From: a virus
Length of the DNA stretch: 25,920 nt
Virus record (IMG/VR): IMGVR_UViG_3300035204_000621
Span: 1 to 25,920 of that record
Strand: one strand, 5' to 3'
Numbering within the stretch: position 1 is the stretch's first letter; every line of letters starts with the position of its first letter. A program made the position numbers and the translations under genes. The notes under the pieces are model-generated. The model saw nothing but the letters and a program-made list of their open reading frames with translations. It searched no databases and was not told the DNA's origin. Below are positions 1 to 5,787 of this stretch, in pieces.

Positions 1-1
1 A

Positions 2-286
2 CACGTTGTACACACGGGTGATCTTGAAGAATCCACCACTGGTGAAGATGAATGGTATGAAATTGACTTTCAACCTTATGGGCATGAAGCGGTTAAATTG
101 AGGGAATATATTGATGATAATGGTGATACTCACGACATTCCTTACGGCCCAACAAGTTATGGATGCTCAAGACAATTCCGCACAGCGGAAGAAGCGGAAG
201 CAGTAAAAGATATTTTCGTAGATGGACTTAATGCTTACAGGCTGATGCTTGAGGACAGATTGACTGCTGCGGAAGTTTGGGAGTAG
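2..286 (+). CDS. hypothetical acidic protein, 5'-truncated
   Basis: The reading frame is open from the first bases of the window and ends at TAG 284-286, so the gene starts outside. About 94 residues are visible. They are acidic and rich in Glu, Asp and Tyr, with a C-terminal helix containing the run AEEAEAVKDIF. An internal TTG at 98 could act as a start, but the upstream codons read smoothly, so a truncated longer protein is more likely. It is the first visible member of a run of small, closely spaced plus-strand genes. I do not recognise the family. Confidence 0.6.
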   Translation, partial: HVVHTGDLEESTTGEDEWYEIDFQPYGHEAVKLREYIDDNGDTHDIPYGPTSYGCSRQFRTAEEAEAVKDIFVDGLNAYRLMLEDRLTAAEVWE

Positions 287-308
287 AAACTCAAAAGAAA
301 GGTAAACA

Positions 309-626
309 GTGAAAGAAAAGAGATACAACCACGCATTTGACATAGCATTTGCGGTTCCTATGAGCAAGTATGAGGATTGGTATGACTGCCTCAAACATGA
401 GAAGGGAGCGGTTATTAATGCCCTCCAGAGGCGTGTTAGAGAGGTCTTTGAGACTGATGAGTATTTGGAGGCCATGTCAGGCATAGACACCTATGACGAG
501 GATTTTGATGCTCAAATGGAAAAGGACGGCTTCAAGGTGGATGAGTCAGTTCTGTCTCCGTTGGATGCAGCGGATATAGAAAAGAGTGAAGGGTTATCCC
601 TTGGGGCAGACGGCACAACTAAATGA
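309..626 (+). CDS. hypothetical acidic protein, GTG start
   Basis: A 105-residue orphan that begins with GTG 8 bases after an AGAAAGG ribosome-binding site. The N-terminal third is mixed-charge and aromatic (DWYDCLKHEKG); the C-terminal half is strongly acidic (DTYDEDFDAQMEKDGFKVDE). No catalytic motif, signal peptide or membrane segment is visible. Its stop TGA overlaps the next start as ATGA, so the two are probably translated together. Acidic composition is common in phage proteins that bind host enzymes or mimic DNA, but nothing specific supports that here. Confidence 0.7.
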   Translation: MKEKRYNHAFDIAFAVPMSKYEDWYDCLKHEKGAVINALQRRVREVFETDEYLEAMSGIDTYDEDFDAQMEKDGFKVDESVLSPLDAADIEKSEGLSLGADGTTK

Positions 627-874
627 AGCACGACAACACAGATAGTTCCGCCTTCTATAAGGCAGAAGGAGCATTAAAAAATTATTTAAAAAAAGGTAAA
701 GACATGGCATATGAAATTGGAGATGAAGTGTACTGGACTGATCCAGATGAAGGCATTGGCTCTGGCTGGGGTAAAGTGGCTGATAGACATGGCAGAAAAG
801 GCAAACATCAAATCTATATATTAAAGATGAGAGATGGCGGGGAAGTGGAGTGTTTTCGACATGAACTAAGTTAA
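623..874 (+). CDS. small protein with SH3-like/KOW-like core
   Basis: 83 residues from an ATG that overlaps the previous stop as ATGA. A second in-frame ATG at 704, seven bases after AAAGG, would give a 56-residue protein starting MAYEIGDEVYW. The conserved-looking part (GDEVYWTDPDEG, then SGWGKV, then a beta-rich tail) begins there, so 704 is a serious alternative start. The alternation of short beta strands and glycines suggests an SH3-like barrel, as in many small phage nucleic-acid or protein-binding proteins. Function unknown. Confidence 0.65.
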   Translation: MKHDNTDSSAFYKAEGALKNYLKKGKDMAYEIGDEVYWTDPDEGIGSGWGKVADRHGRKGKHQIYILKMRDGGEVECFRHELS

Positions 875-884
875 GAAAGGTATT

Positions 885-1073
885 ATGAAAACTGAACTAA
901 AAGTAGCTAATGACCAAACCAACAGAGAGAACCTTGCCCGTGACATGGTTGACAGTTGGGATGATAAAGACTTATGGAATTTTGCTTACAACCAAGTTTG
1001 CGAAAACCTAGAGAACTGCGATGTTGAGGAATTCAACAGCGAATGGAATAACTATTACGGGGAGGACGCATAA
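885..1073 (+). CDS. hypothetical small acidic protein
   Basis: 62 residues, ATG eight bases after AAGAAAGG. Contains ENLARDMVDSWDDKDLWNFA and an acidic tail (EEFNSEWNNYYGEDA). The pattern (helix, Asp/Trp-rich turn, helix) resembles a family of very small orphan proteins common in phage early regions, but I cannot give a function. The last base of its TAA stop is the first base of the next ATG, a one-base overlap that implies coupled translation. Confidence 0.65.
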   Translation: MKTELKVANDQTNRENLARDMVDSWDDKDLWNFAYNQVCENLENCDVEEFNSEWNNYYGEDA

Positions 1074-1246
1074 TGGGATACAAAATACTAGACGTTAAAG
1101 CAGACATTCACGAAGATGTTGAAAAATACTTTGAGGAAAAATGCCCTCAACTCGCAACTTCATGGGACAGCTTTAAGTTCAAGAGGAAGCTAGAAACAGA
1201 TGTCCTCGACATTGTAGACAAACACTTTGAAAGGATAGAGCGATGA
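1073..1246 (+). CDS. hypothetical small protein
   Basis: 57 residues. The ATG shares its A with the preceding stop (TAATG) and follows a GGGGAGGA ribosome-binding site at 1059-1066. Starts MGYKILDVKADIHEDVEKYF and continues as predicted amphipathic helices with alternating acidic and basic residues, ending DKHFERIER. No recognised domain. The stop overlaps the next gene as ATGA. The tight couplings on both sides are the best evidence that this short frame is a real gene. Confidence 0.6.
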   Translation: MGYKILDVKADIHEDVEKYFEEKCPQLATSWDSFKFKRKLETDVLDIVDKHFERIER

Positions 1247-1428
1247 GAAATTACGAACTATTGCAAGAGATTGACAAGAGCATCCCTGACTTCCATACGG
1301 AGGATCATGACTTTGATGAGTTATGTGACATCCTTTGGAAGATAGGGCAACTAATCCGCAAGGAACGTCCTGAGATTTCGGCGGGGAAAAAAGAGTTCAC
1401 AGCAGGTGGAAAACAAAGGTATCAATAG
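1243..1428 (+). CDS. hypothetical small helical protein
   Basis: 61 residues starting MRNYELLQEIDKSIPDFH, with an ATGA overlap to the previous gene and a GAAAGGATAGAG ribosome-binding region. Mostly acidic helices with a conserved-looking patch DFDELCDILWKIGQLIRKER and a polar, glycine-rich tail. No motif identifies a role. It ends just before the lipoprotein gene, whose AAAGG ribosome-binding site lies inside this gene's last codons. Confidence 0.6.
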   Translation: MRNYELLQEIDKSIPDFHTEDHDFDELCDILWKIGQLIRKERPEISAGKKEFTAGGKQRYQ

Positions 1429-1429
1429 A

Positions 1430-1606
1430 ATGAAAGCAATTATTATAGTGATATTATTATTTGCTGGCGGCTGCGCCACCAGTAATGATCCAAAGATGTA
1501 TGATCTCCTACACAGGGAGGAGGCGAATAATCTTGCGTACAAGAGCGTTACCGCCGAAGATTACATAGTAGAGGATTACAACAAGTGGATGTCTGGAATG
1601 TTTTAA
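1430..1606 (+). CDS. small predicted lipoprotein
   Basis: 58 residues from ATG 1430, which lies about 10 bases after AAAGG. An upstream in-frame ATG at 1406 would place eight polar residues before the signal and is less likely. The N-terminus is a short lipoprotein signal: one Lys, a hydrophobic run IIIVILLF, then AGGC, so lipidation at Cys15 is predicted. The lipobox is weak because position -3 is Ala. The remaining ~43 residues are polar. Phage lipoproteins of this size include o-spanins and superinfection-exclusion proteins, but no partner gene is visible and the sequence is not Pro-rich. Oddly, the codons for VEDYNK are an exact copy of the GAGGATTACAACA repeat found outside genes. Confidence 0.6.
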   Translation: MKAIIIVILLFAGGCATSNDPKMYDLLHREEANNLAYKSVTAEDYIVEDYNKWMSGMF

Positions 1607-1656
1607 GAGGATTACAACAATCGAATAGTCTCAAGAATAATTAGAGGATTAAGACA
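1571..1656 (+). repeat. three copies of the GAGGATTACAACA motif
   Basis: Copies begin at 1571 (inside the lipoprotein gene, as EDYN codons), 1607 (immediately after that gene's TAA) and 1644 (GAGGATTAAGACA, followed by ATG at 1656). Spacing is 36 and 37 bases. The same motif is repeated at 2748-3067. Only the third copy is placed to serve as a ribosome-binding site. Confidence 0.7.
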
Positions 1657-1688
1657 TGAATGATAGATGTAGAAAAGAAAGGATAAAC

Positions 1689-1778
1689 ATGATAGGTGAT
1701 ATAGCAGTAATTATTATATGCTTACTAAGTTTCAGACTCAGTTGGAGACTGTTAGGTGCGCCACACGTAAAGCTATGA
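1689..1778 (+). CDS. small membrane peptide
   Basis: A 29-residue frame too short for ordinary gene callers. It starts MIGDIAVIIICLLSF and ends LLGAPHVKL, giving one transmembrane helix at about residues 5-15 followed by a basic stretch. ATG 1689 lies 5-10 bases after AGAAAGGA. An in-frame ATG at 1656, behind GAGGATTAAGAC, would add 11 polar residues. The stop overlaps the next start as ATGA at 1775-1778, the same coupling seen elsewhere in this operon, and this is the main reason to believe it. Function unknown. Confidence 0.5.
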   Translation: MIGDIAVIIICLLSFRLSWRLLGAPHVKL

Positions 1779-1975
1779 AATACGATATACCAGTAACTTG
1801 GGTAGTGAAGGGAACCATTCTATGCAGGGGCAAGAGCGTAGAAGAAGCGGCGAATGCCCTTGAGCAGAGAGGTTTCGAGTGCGAAGGGATGGGCGAATGT
1901 AGGGTGATAACTGATGACTACGTAGAAGGTTCATGTAAGGTAGATTGGTCGGCGGCAGCAGAGTTGATAGAATGA
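1775..1975 (+). CDS. small orphan, paralogue of the gene at 5340
   Basis: 66 residues. I choose ATG 1775 rather than an upstream in-frame ATG at 1718 because 1775 overlaps the membrane-peptide stop as ATGA, and because the protein then lines up from its first residues with the gene at 5340 (MKYDIPVTWVV here, MKKFKVPVHWSMM there). Both continue with SVEEAANAL / TLEHAAEIA and close with YVEGSCKVDW / YLEGSWEVDW. The strand, A/S-x-E-E-A helix, strand plan recalls DpnD/PcfM-like small proteins, but that is a resemblance of shape, not an identification. Confidence 0.65.
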   Translation: MKYDIPVTWVVKGTILCRGKSVEEAANALEQRGFECEGMGECRVITDDYVEGSCKVDWSAAAELIE

Positions 1976-1986
1976 TTTTGCCATAG

Positions 1987-2066
1987 ATTACTCCTTGCTT
2001 ATCAACGGTGAGCGTCTGGCATCGGGACAGGAACAATGCCTCAAAAGGTTAAGAGGGTGGAGTAAT
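1987..2066 (+). other. nested inverted repeats downstream of operon
   Basis: ATTACTCC (1987-1994) is complementary to GGAGTAAT (2059-2066), and the enclosed sequence contains a second pair GGCAT/ATGCC around 2014-2036. The arrangement could fold as a branched RNA at the 3' end of the first operon. No T-run follows, so it is not a standard intrinsic terminator. Apart from this and the C-rich tract, I see nothing coding in 1976-2369. Confidence 0.3.
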
Positions 2067-2157
2067 TCGCGCAACATAACCCTGTAATTGTTTCGTCCAG
2101 CGCATTTTCTTGTTTATTTGCATTGCAATGGGCTTTCATTTAGCTTACATTATCTTG

Positions 2158-2231
2158 CTCACTTGCCTACACCCCACTATCCCACAGAAACCTACACCTT
2201 TCCCCACTTTTCCCCCCTAAAACCTACTAAA
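2158..2231 (+). terminator. C-rich, G-poor tract, possible rut site
   Basis: These 74 bases contain about 34 C and only 2 G, with C-runs spaced 6-12 bases apart. A long C-over-G bubble in the RNA just after an operon is the classic signature of a Rho-utilisation site. The alternative is a strand-asymmetric replication element. A 61-codon open frame crosses it but has no ribosome-binding site and a composition unlike its neighbours. Confidence 0.35.
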
Positions 2232-2369
2232 AGAGGTCTAAAGGACATAGTATACAAAGAAGAGAGTGGTTAATTTGTTTATTAAAATTTTAAAAAATGG
2301 GCAACCGCTTTTTATATATTTCCAAAAATATACCTATAATAATGTTAGCTGCATTGTGTAATTACTTAT

Positions 2370-2624
2370 ATGCCCTCAAAGAAGACTAAAATCGAAGTGG
2401 TAGAGCGGCCTCTCGGTAGGGAGAAGGCTCTAGGTCTGGCGTGGGTAGGAGAGAATAAAATTGAGATAGATGGCAGATTAAAATCTAAACAATATTTAAA
2501 TACTCTTATACATGAAATGCTTCATATATATAATCCTACTTGGTCTGAAACCAGAGTAGATCAAACTGCAACAGAAATGTGCAATGTCATCTGGTCAAAG
2601 AACTATCGCCGTATGAAAAGATAA
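2370..2624 (+). CDS. small HExxH zinc-metalloprotease-like protein
   Basis: 84 residues. The core is LNTLIHEMLHIY, a HExxH zinc motif at about residues 48-52, followed by SETRVDQTATEM, whose Glu could be the third ligand. This length is close to the minimum for such a fold and lacks the extra domains of SprT proteins. It is clearly paralogous to the product of the gene at 3385 (LNTIIHETTHAY, then SEKEVTAFA). No Shine-Dalgarno sequence precedes the ATG, but TATAAT at 2335-2340 lies about 30 bases upstream. It could be an active peptidase or an inactive zinc protein; the sequence cannot decide. Confidence 0.7.
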   Translation: MPSKKTKIEVVERPLGREKALGLAWVGENKIEIDGRLKSKQYLNTLIHEMLHIYNPTWSETRVDQTATEMCNVIWSKNYRRMKR

Positions 2625-2711
2625 TCATAAATCTGATATAAGGTCAAGACAATTCCCCCGCAAATTTTAAAAAGTTTAAATATATTAATTAAATTTTCCC
2701 CATAAATCTTC

Positions 2712-2740
2712 TTGACTCGAAATAACGTGTGTGGTATACT
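2712..2740 (+). promoter_or_regulatory. sigma70 promoter of the repeat-array RNA
   Basis: TTGACT at 2712-2717, a 17-base spacer and TATACT at 2735-2740. Transcription should start near 2747, at the first copy of the repeat. Confidence 0.8.
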
Positions 2741-2746
2741 TCTTGT

Positions 2747-3197
2747 AGTGGATTACAACATTATATTGAGGAGAACCAAGTAGAATTTTAAGTATTAGAG
2801 GATTAAAACATTGGTTTAACATCGTTCTGATCGCCATGAGGATTACAACAAGAGGATCGGTTCACTCAAATACTGCAAATTTATTGATTCTAAATATAGA
2901 GGATCACAACACAGAAAGAATTAGTTGAGAGGATTACAACATCAATCTGTCAGGCAGCTTATAAGTATTAGAGGATTAAAACACAGACAATGGATCGGCT
3001 TCGATAGAGGATTATGACATGGCGGGGCAGTGGTAAAATATTTGCTCAACTTTAGAGGATTACAAACACAACGGACAAGATTGATAAAAAAAATTAGAAT
3101 TAATTTAATTTAAAATTATAATATTGCTCCAACGACACACCAGTTGTGAACTAGGACATTCATCTCACCTGCCCCCGACTTTGTTGGGGGCTTTTTC
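2747..3197 (+). ncRNA. repeat-array non-coding RNA
   Basis: An approximately 450-base transcript bounded by a near-consensus promoter and a strong intrinsic terminator, with no credible open frame. Its body is an irregular array of a motif close to TAGAGGATTACAACA. Good copies start at 2748, 2798, 2838, 2899, 2929, 2971, 3007 and 3055, with two degenerate ones at 2768 and 2852. Intervals are 30-61 bases and the intervening sequences are unrelated, unlike a CRISPR array or simple tandem duplication. Each copy has a GAGG Shine-Dalgarno-like core, but only the copy at 3007 has an ATG at a suitable distance, giving a five-codon frame. The array may be binding sites for an RNA-binding protein or a decoy. 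I know of no named RNA family with this layout. Confidence 0.65.
2748..3067 (+). repeat. array of 8-10 GAGGATTACAACA motifs
   Basis: Best copies read GAGGATTACAACA (2838, 2929). Variants are GAGGATTAAAACA (2798, 2971), GAGGATCACAACA (2899), GAGGATTATGACA (3007), GAGGATTACAAACA (3055) and GTGGATTACAACA (2748). The base before GAGG is usually A and is often preceded by T. Conservation covers about 15 bases and stops sharply at both sides. Confidence 0.85.
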
Positions 3198-3198
3198 T
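3171..3198 (+). terminator. intrinsic terminator of the repeat-array RNA
   Basis: GCCCCC at 3171-3176 pairs with GGGGGC at 3186-3191, followed directly by TTTTTCTT. Strong Rho-independent form. Between here and 3385 the sequence is AT-rich with long T-runs (3269-3312) and no gene. Confidence 0.85.
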
Positions 3199-3384
3199 TG
3201 GTCAAGTTTTTCTCGAAAGCCTGAAATAATGCTTGCAAAAAAGCAAAATATATGGTACAAAATATACCTATTTTTTTTAATGTTTTTTGGGGTTTTTTAG
3301 GTTTTTTTTGAATTATCCTATCAAATGAGACTTATTTAGGATTATTCTGTATAATATTAGACTATTCTAGCTTAGGGTATGTAA

Positions 3385-3684
3385 TTGAAAAATTATTTAA
3401 AATTTAAAAATGGGGAGGGGATCGAATTCGAAATCATCTTCAGGAAGCCGGACAAGAGAACGTGGGGCGACGATTGTGATGGCGTGTGCTTCCTGCCCAG
3501 CGGCGATAAGTCTAAGATTTATGTCAACCCTTGGCGCACAGACCAGACCCACCTGAATACAATCATACATGAAACGACTCATGCTTATTTTTGGGATAAG
3601 TCTGAGAAGGAAGTTACTGCGTTTGCCAACACGCTTTCGCGTATACTATACAATGATTTGAAATGGCGACGATCAGAGAAATAA
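3385..3684 (+). CDS. small HExxH zinc-metalloprotease-like protein, paralogue of 2370
   Basis: 99 residues from TTG 3385, with AGGGT seven bases upstream. The zinc motif HETTH sits at about residues 63-67 inside LNTIIHETTHAYFW, and SEKEV may supply the third ligand. The C-terminal helix (FANTLSRILYNDLKW) matches the layout of the protein at 2370, so the two genes are paralogues flanking the repeat-array RNA. TATAAT stands about 30 bases upstream, with no good -35. The start is uncertain because there is no downstream ATG before the conserved region. The 3' end overlaps the membrane-peptide gene at 3663. Confidence 0.65.
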   Translation: MKNYLKFKNGEGIEFEIIFRKPDKRTWGDDCDGVCFLPSGDKSKIYVNPWRTDQTHLNTIIHETTHAYFWDKSEKEVTAFANTLSRILYNDLKWRRSEK

Positions 3685-3797
3685 TTGTGGGGACATGGGT
3701 AGCACTGTTGACAACAGCATACATCTTATTTTTATTTATTAGTATTATTGTTTTTATACCCATTGTTTTCTTTAAAAAAATCTTGACAGGAGAGTAG
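3663..3797 (+). CDS. small two-helix or long single-helix membrane protein
   Basis: 44 residues starting MATIREIIVGTWVALLTTAY, followed by a continuous hydrophobic stretch rich in Ile, Leu, Val and Phe, and ending FFKKILTGE. It overlaps the end of the metalloprotease-like gene by 22 bases in another frame. One long or two short membrane helices are predicted, and the basic tail suggests the C-terminus lies in the cytoplasm. Holins and inhibitory membrane peptides look like this, but no lysis gene is adjacent. The -35 box for the next gene lies inside its last codons. Confidence 0.5.
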   Translation: MATIREIIVGTWVALLTTAYILFLFISIIVFIPIVFFKKILTGE

Positions 3798-3811
3798 ATT
3801 TCGATTATTAT
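3783..3811 (+). promoter_or_regulatory. sigma70 promoter, leaderless, for 3818
   Basis: TTGACA 3783-3788, 17 bases, TATTAT 3806-3811, then six bases to ATG 3818. The expected start of transcription is the A of the ATG. Confidence 0.8.
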
Positions 3812-3817
3812 TCTTAT

Positions 3818-4087
3818 ATGGCTGATAAAAAGAAAAAGAGAAAAGTTGGAAGTGGCCGCAAAAAAGGTTCCTATTCATTTTGCAACATTACTCTTGCTCA
3901 ATTAAATGAGCTTCTTCGTCCTAACATGGTGGTTAAAGTCTCACGTAAATGGGCAGTAGACCTTGGAGTAGTTGATTCAGACGTAGCTGCTGTTTCTGAT
4001 AAAACCAAAGCGAACGTTGATGTAAAAGTCACCAACTTTGAAGACGAGGATGATAAGTCTCATGTAGAAGTAGAGGAGAAGTGGTAA
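3818..4087 (+). CDS. hypothetical protein with basic N-terminus
   Basis: 89 residues. The N-terminus is very basic (ADKKKKRKVGSGRKKGSYSF), the middle forms a short helical region (TLAQLNELLRPNMVVKVSRKW) and the C-terminus is acidic (NFEDEDDKSHVEVEEKW). The basic arm suggests nucleic-acid binding, and the dipolar charge is typical of small nucleoid or single-strand-binding accessory proteins. This is inference from composition only. No Shine-Dalgarno sequence precedes the start; promoter spacing predicts a leaderless mRNA. The next gene begins one base after its stop. Confidence 0.7.
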   Translation: MADKKKKRKVGSGRKKGSYSFCNITLAQLNELLRPNMVVKVSRKWAVDLGVVDSDVAAVSDKTKANVDVKVTNFEDEDDKSHVEVEEKW

Positions 4088-4088
4088 A

Positions 4089-4325
4089 ATGGGTGTAATA
4101 AAAGATAAGATGAAACTCCCTGCTCAACCACCAACTGGCATGGCTGCAAAGTATGAACGCGCTTACAATGAAGTAATCATGGAGCAGCCTGAATGGAAAC
4201 AAAAAATTATTAATAACAATTTTGAAATGGTTAGTGGTCACATGACCTACCCGTGCAGGTCAGATAGAGATTTAGTGCATGATGTTATGAAGCAAGTAAT
4301 CCTTCGTGCAGAAAATGATTATTAA
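4089..4325 (+). CDS. hypothetical protein
   Basis: 78 residues, ATG preceded by GAGGAGAAG, which lies in the last codons of the gene before. The sequence is helical and mixed-charge, with two Pro-rich turns near the start (KLPAQPPTGMAAKYERAYNE) and a central ..MEQPEWKQKIINNNFEMV.. stretch. It is co-transcribed with the basic-arm protein. No family recognised. Confidence 0.65.
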   Translation: MGVIKDKMKLPAQPPTGMAAKYERAYNEVIMEQPEWKQKIINNNFEMVSGHMTYPCRSDRDLVHDVMKQVILRAENDY

Positions 4326-4335
4326 AAGTTAACCC

Positions 4336-4364
4336 TTGACAGCATACTAGATTAATGGTATGCT
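4336..4364 (+). promoter_or_regulatory. sigma70 promoter, leaderless, for RuvB-like gene
   Basis: TTGACA 4336-4341, 17 bases, TATGCT 4359-4364, then six bases to ATG 4371. No Shine-Dalgarno sequence fits between. Confidence 0.8.
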
Positions 4365-4370
4365 TTATAT

Positions 4371-5339
4371 ATGAGCGAAACCTACAATGTTCCTAGATTC
4401 GATGGTGTTATTGGACAAGACACCGCAAAACGAAAACTCAATTTCTATATTGATTCCTACGAGAAAGCAGGACTCATTCCCAACCTAATGTTCACCGCGC
4501 CAAAGGGGTGTGGTAAAACTATGTTGGCAACTGCTCTCGCAAAAGAGTTAGTTAAAGATGGAGATGAAAAGCCTAAAAGGTATATAGAAGTAAACTGCTC
4601 TACTCTTAAAAATGTTAAAAAATTCTTTGATGAGTTAATCATCCCTCACCTCAATGACCGTGATGTTACTATCTTGTTTGATGAGGCGAGCGAGATTCCT
4701 CAAGACGTGGAGATGGCATTGCTGACCATCTTGAATCCCAACCCACGCAACCGCACCTCTTTTAGTTATGACGATTATACGGTAGACTTTGACTTCCGTC
4801 GTCAAACTTTCCTGTTCGCCACCAGTGAACCACACAAAGTGTTTCACGCGCTCATGGATCGGTTGGACAGGATTGATTTAGAAGAGTACAACTACACTGA
4901 ACTCGGCACTATCGTGCAGATCAACCTTCCAGAGATTAAGTTCGAGGATGGTCTGTTGGATGAGATTGCCTCCGTACTTCGTGGCAATGCTCGCGCTGCT
5001 CAGAAGATGGCAATTAAGATTCAGATGTATTTGGATGCCAAGGGTGGTGGAGAGCAATTCACTCGCAAGGATTGGAGTGCGTTGACTCACACACTCGGCA
5101 TACGTCCTCTCGGTTTGCGCCCGAAAGAAGTTGAAGTGCTTCGGATACTTCAGACAAGTCGGGACGTGTCACTCACTCGGCTCGGTTCCAAGACAGGCAT
5201 GACGCCTGAGTCTTTGCGCCGTGACTACGAGTTGTACTTGCAGAAGAACGACCTCATGGAGATCACGACTGCGGGTCGCAACATCACGCCGCAAGGCAAG
5301 CAGTACCTAGAAGCAATGTTCGGAAAGGAGGAGGTGTAA
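4371..5339 (+). CDS. RuvB-like AAA+ ATPase
   Basis: 322 residues, close to bacterial RuvB in length. Visible in order: an N-terminal FDGVIGQDTAKRKL box like that of RuvB, Walker A APKGCGKT (43-50), Walker B ILFDEA (101-106), sensor 1 ATSEP (150-154), arginine-finger region MDRLDRIDL (162-170), a lid region with the sensor-2 style RGNARAAQK, and a C-terminal winged-helix-like part (GLRPKEVEVLRIL). RuvB drives branch migration of Holliday junctions with RuvA. Neither RuvA nor a resolvase is visible nearby, so it may work with host RuvA or act as a clamp-loader-like motor. It has its own leaderless promoter and is followed with a strong GGAGGAGGTG by the small orphan at 5340. Confidence 0.85.
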   Translation: MSETYNVPRFDGVIGQDTAKRKLNFYIDSYEKAGLIPNLMFTAPKGCGKTMLATALAKELVKDGDEKPKRYIEVNCSTLKNVKKFFDELIIPHLNDRDVTILFDEASEIPQDVEMALLTILNPNPRNRTSFSYDDYTVDFDFRRQTFLFATSEPHKVFHALMDRLDRIDLEEYNYTELGTIVQINLPEIKFEDGLLDEIASVLRGNARAAQKMAIKIQMYLDAKGGGEQFTRKDWSALTHTLGIRPLGLRPKEVEVLRILQTSRDVSLTRLGSKTGMTPESLRRDYELYLQKNDLMEITTAGRNITPQGKQYLEAMFGKEEV

Positions 5340-5549
5340 ATGAAGAAGTTCAAAGTGCCAGTGCATTGGTCGATGATGGGGTATGTTACCGTGGAGTCAG
5401 ACACACTAGAACACGCTGCTGAAATAGCAGAGTCAGACATGGGCATAGGGCTACCAGATAACGGTGAGTACCTAGAAGGCTCATGGGAAGTAGACTGGGA
5501 TGTGTTAAAAGATGAAGGGTTAAAAGACTATATCCAAACATTAAAATAA
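5340..5549 (+). CDS. small orphan, paralogue of the gene at 1775
   Basis: 69 residues, starting on the base after the RuvB-like stop, with GGAGGAGGTG as ribosome-binding site. It shares a plan with the protein at 1775: an N-terminal strand (KKFKVPVHWSMMGYVTVE), a helix with TLEHAAEIAE, then EYLEGSWEVDW. The plan resembles DpnD/PcfM-like proteins (strand with V-x-A-x-S-E-E-A helix), function unknown. The genes at 8183 and 8368 are weaker relatives. Confidence 0.7.
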   Translation: MKKFKVPVHWSMMGYVTVESDTLEHAAEIAESDMGIGLPDNGEYLEGSWEVDWDVLKDEGLKDYIQTLK

Positions 5550-5638
5550 TATTAAATAAATATTAATTAAATAACTCGCAAATAATTCGGCCACAAATAA
5601 TTGGCAAATAAATAATAGGTAAATAATCGCTCATGAGA

Positions 5639-5664
5639 GGCTCCCCTTCGGGGGGGCTTTTTTT
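5639..5664 (+). terminator. intrinsic terminator with UUCG loop
   Basis: GCTCCCC (5640-5646) and GGGGGGC (5651-5657) close a TTCG tetraloop, followed by seven T. It ends the RuvB operon. The preceding 5550-5636 is AT-rich with five AAATAAT-type repeats and no gene. Confidence 0.85.
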
Positions 5665-5665
5665 C

Positions 5666-5712
5666 TTGCAATGAGTTCAAAAATCGGCGGCACATTTCTT
5701 ATCTCAGTACAA
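5666..5712 (+). repeat. palindromic element, copy A
   Basis: TTGCAATGAGTT at the left and CTCAGTACAA at the right are inverted repeats around an AAAA...TTT stem and the core CGGCGGCACA. Plus orientation, just after a terminator and just before the promoter region of 5788. Confidence 0.7.
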
Positions 5713-5715
5713 GCC

Positions 5716-5749
5716 CCAAGTTATCCACAGCAAGCTGTGAACAACTTGG
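5716..5749 (+). promoter_or_regulatory. near-perfect palindrome with DnaA-box sequence
   Basis: CCAAGTT (5716-5722) mirrors AACTTGG (5743-5749), and inside it CACAGC mirrors GCTGTG. The left half contains TTATCCACA, a consensus DnaA box. It lies four bases upstream of a -35 box, so an operator is as likely as a DnaA site. Confidence 0.5.
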
Positions 5750-5752
5750 TTA

Positions 5753-5781
5753 TTGACAAGCGGGGTATTCGGTGCTATATT
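5753..5781 (+). promoter_or_regulatory. sigma70 promoter, leaderless, for 5788
   Basis: TTGACA 5753-5758, 17 bases, TATATT 5776-5781, six bases, ATG 5788. Confidence 0.85.
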
Positions 5782-5787
5782 CTATAT

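Noticed and set aside
2088-2273. 61-codon plus-strand frame
   Set aside because: No ribosome-binding site or promoter; its composition (Pro, His, Thr) simply reflects the C-rich tract.
2838-2850. Coat-protein operator of an RNA phage (GAGGATTACCC hairpin)
   Set aside because: The repeat resembles the loop side of that operator, but the complementary stem bases are missing, so no such hairpin forms.
2836-3023. Mini-ORFs behind the GAGG repeats
   Set aside because: Only the copy at 3007 has an ATG at a suitable distance (five codons). The other copies lack a start codon there, so translation does not explain the array.
2748-3067. CRISPR array
   Set aside because: Repeats are too short (about 13-15 bases) and not identical; spacing varies from 30 to 61 bases, and no cas genes are present.
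3269-3312. Telomere-like T/G tract (TTTTGGGG)
   Set aside because: A single occurrence in a T-rich run, without tandem repetition.
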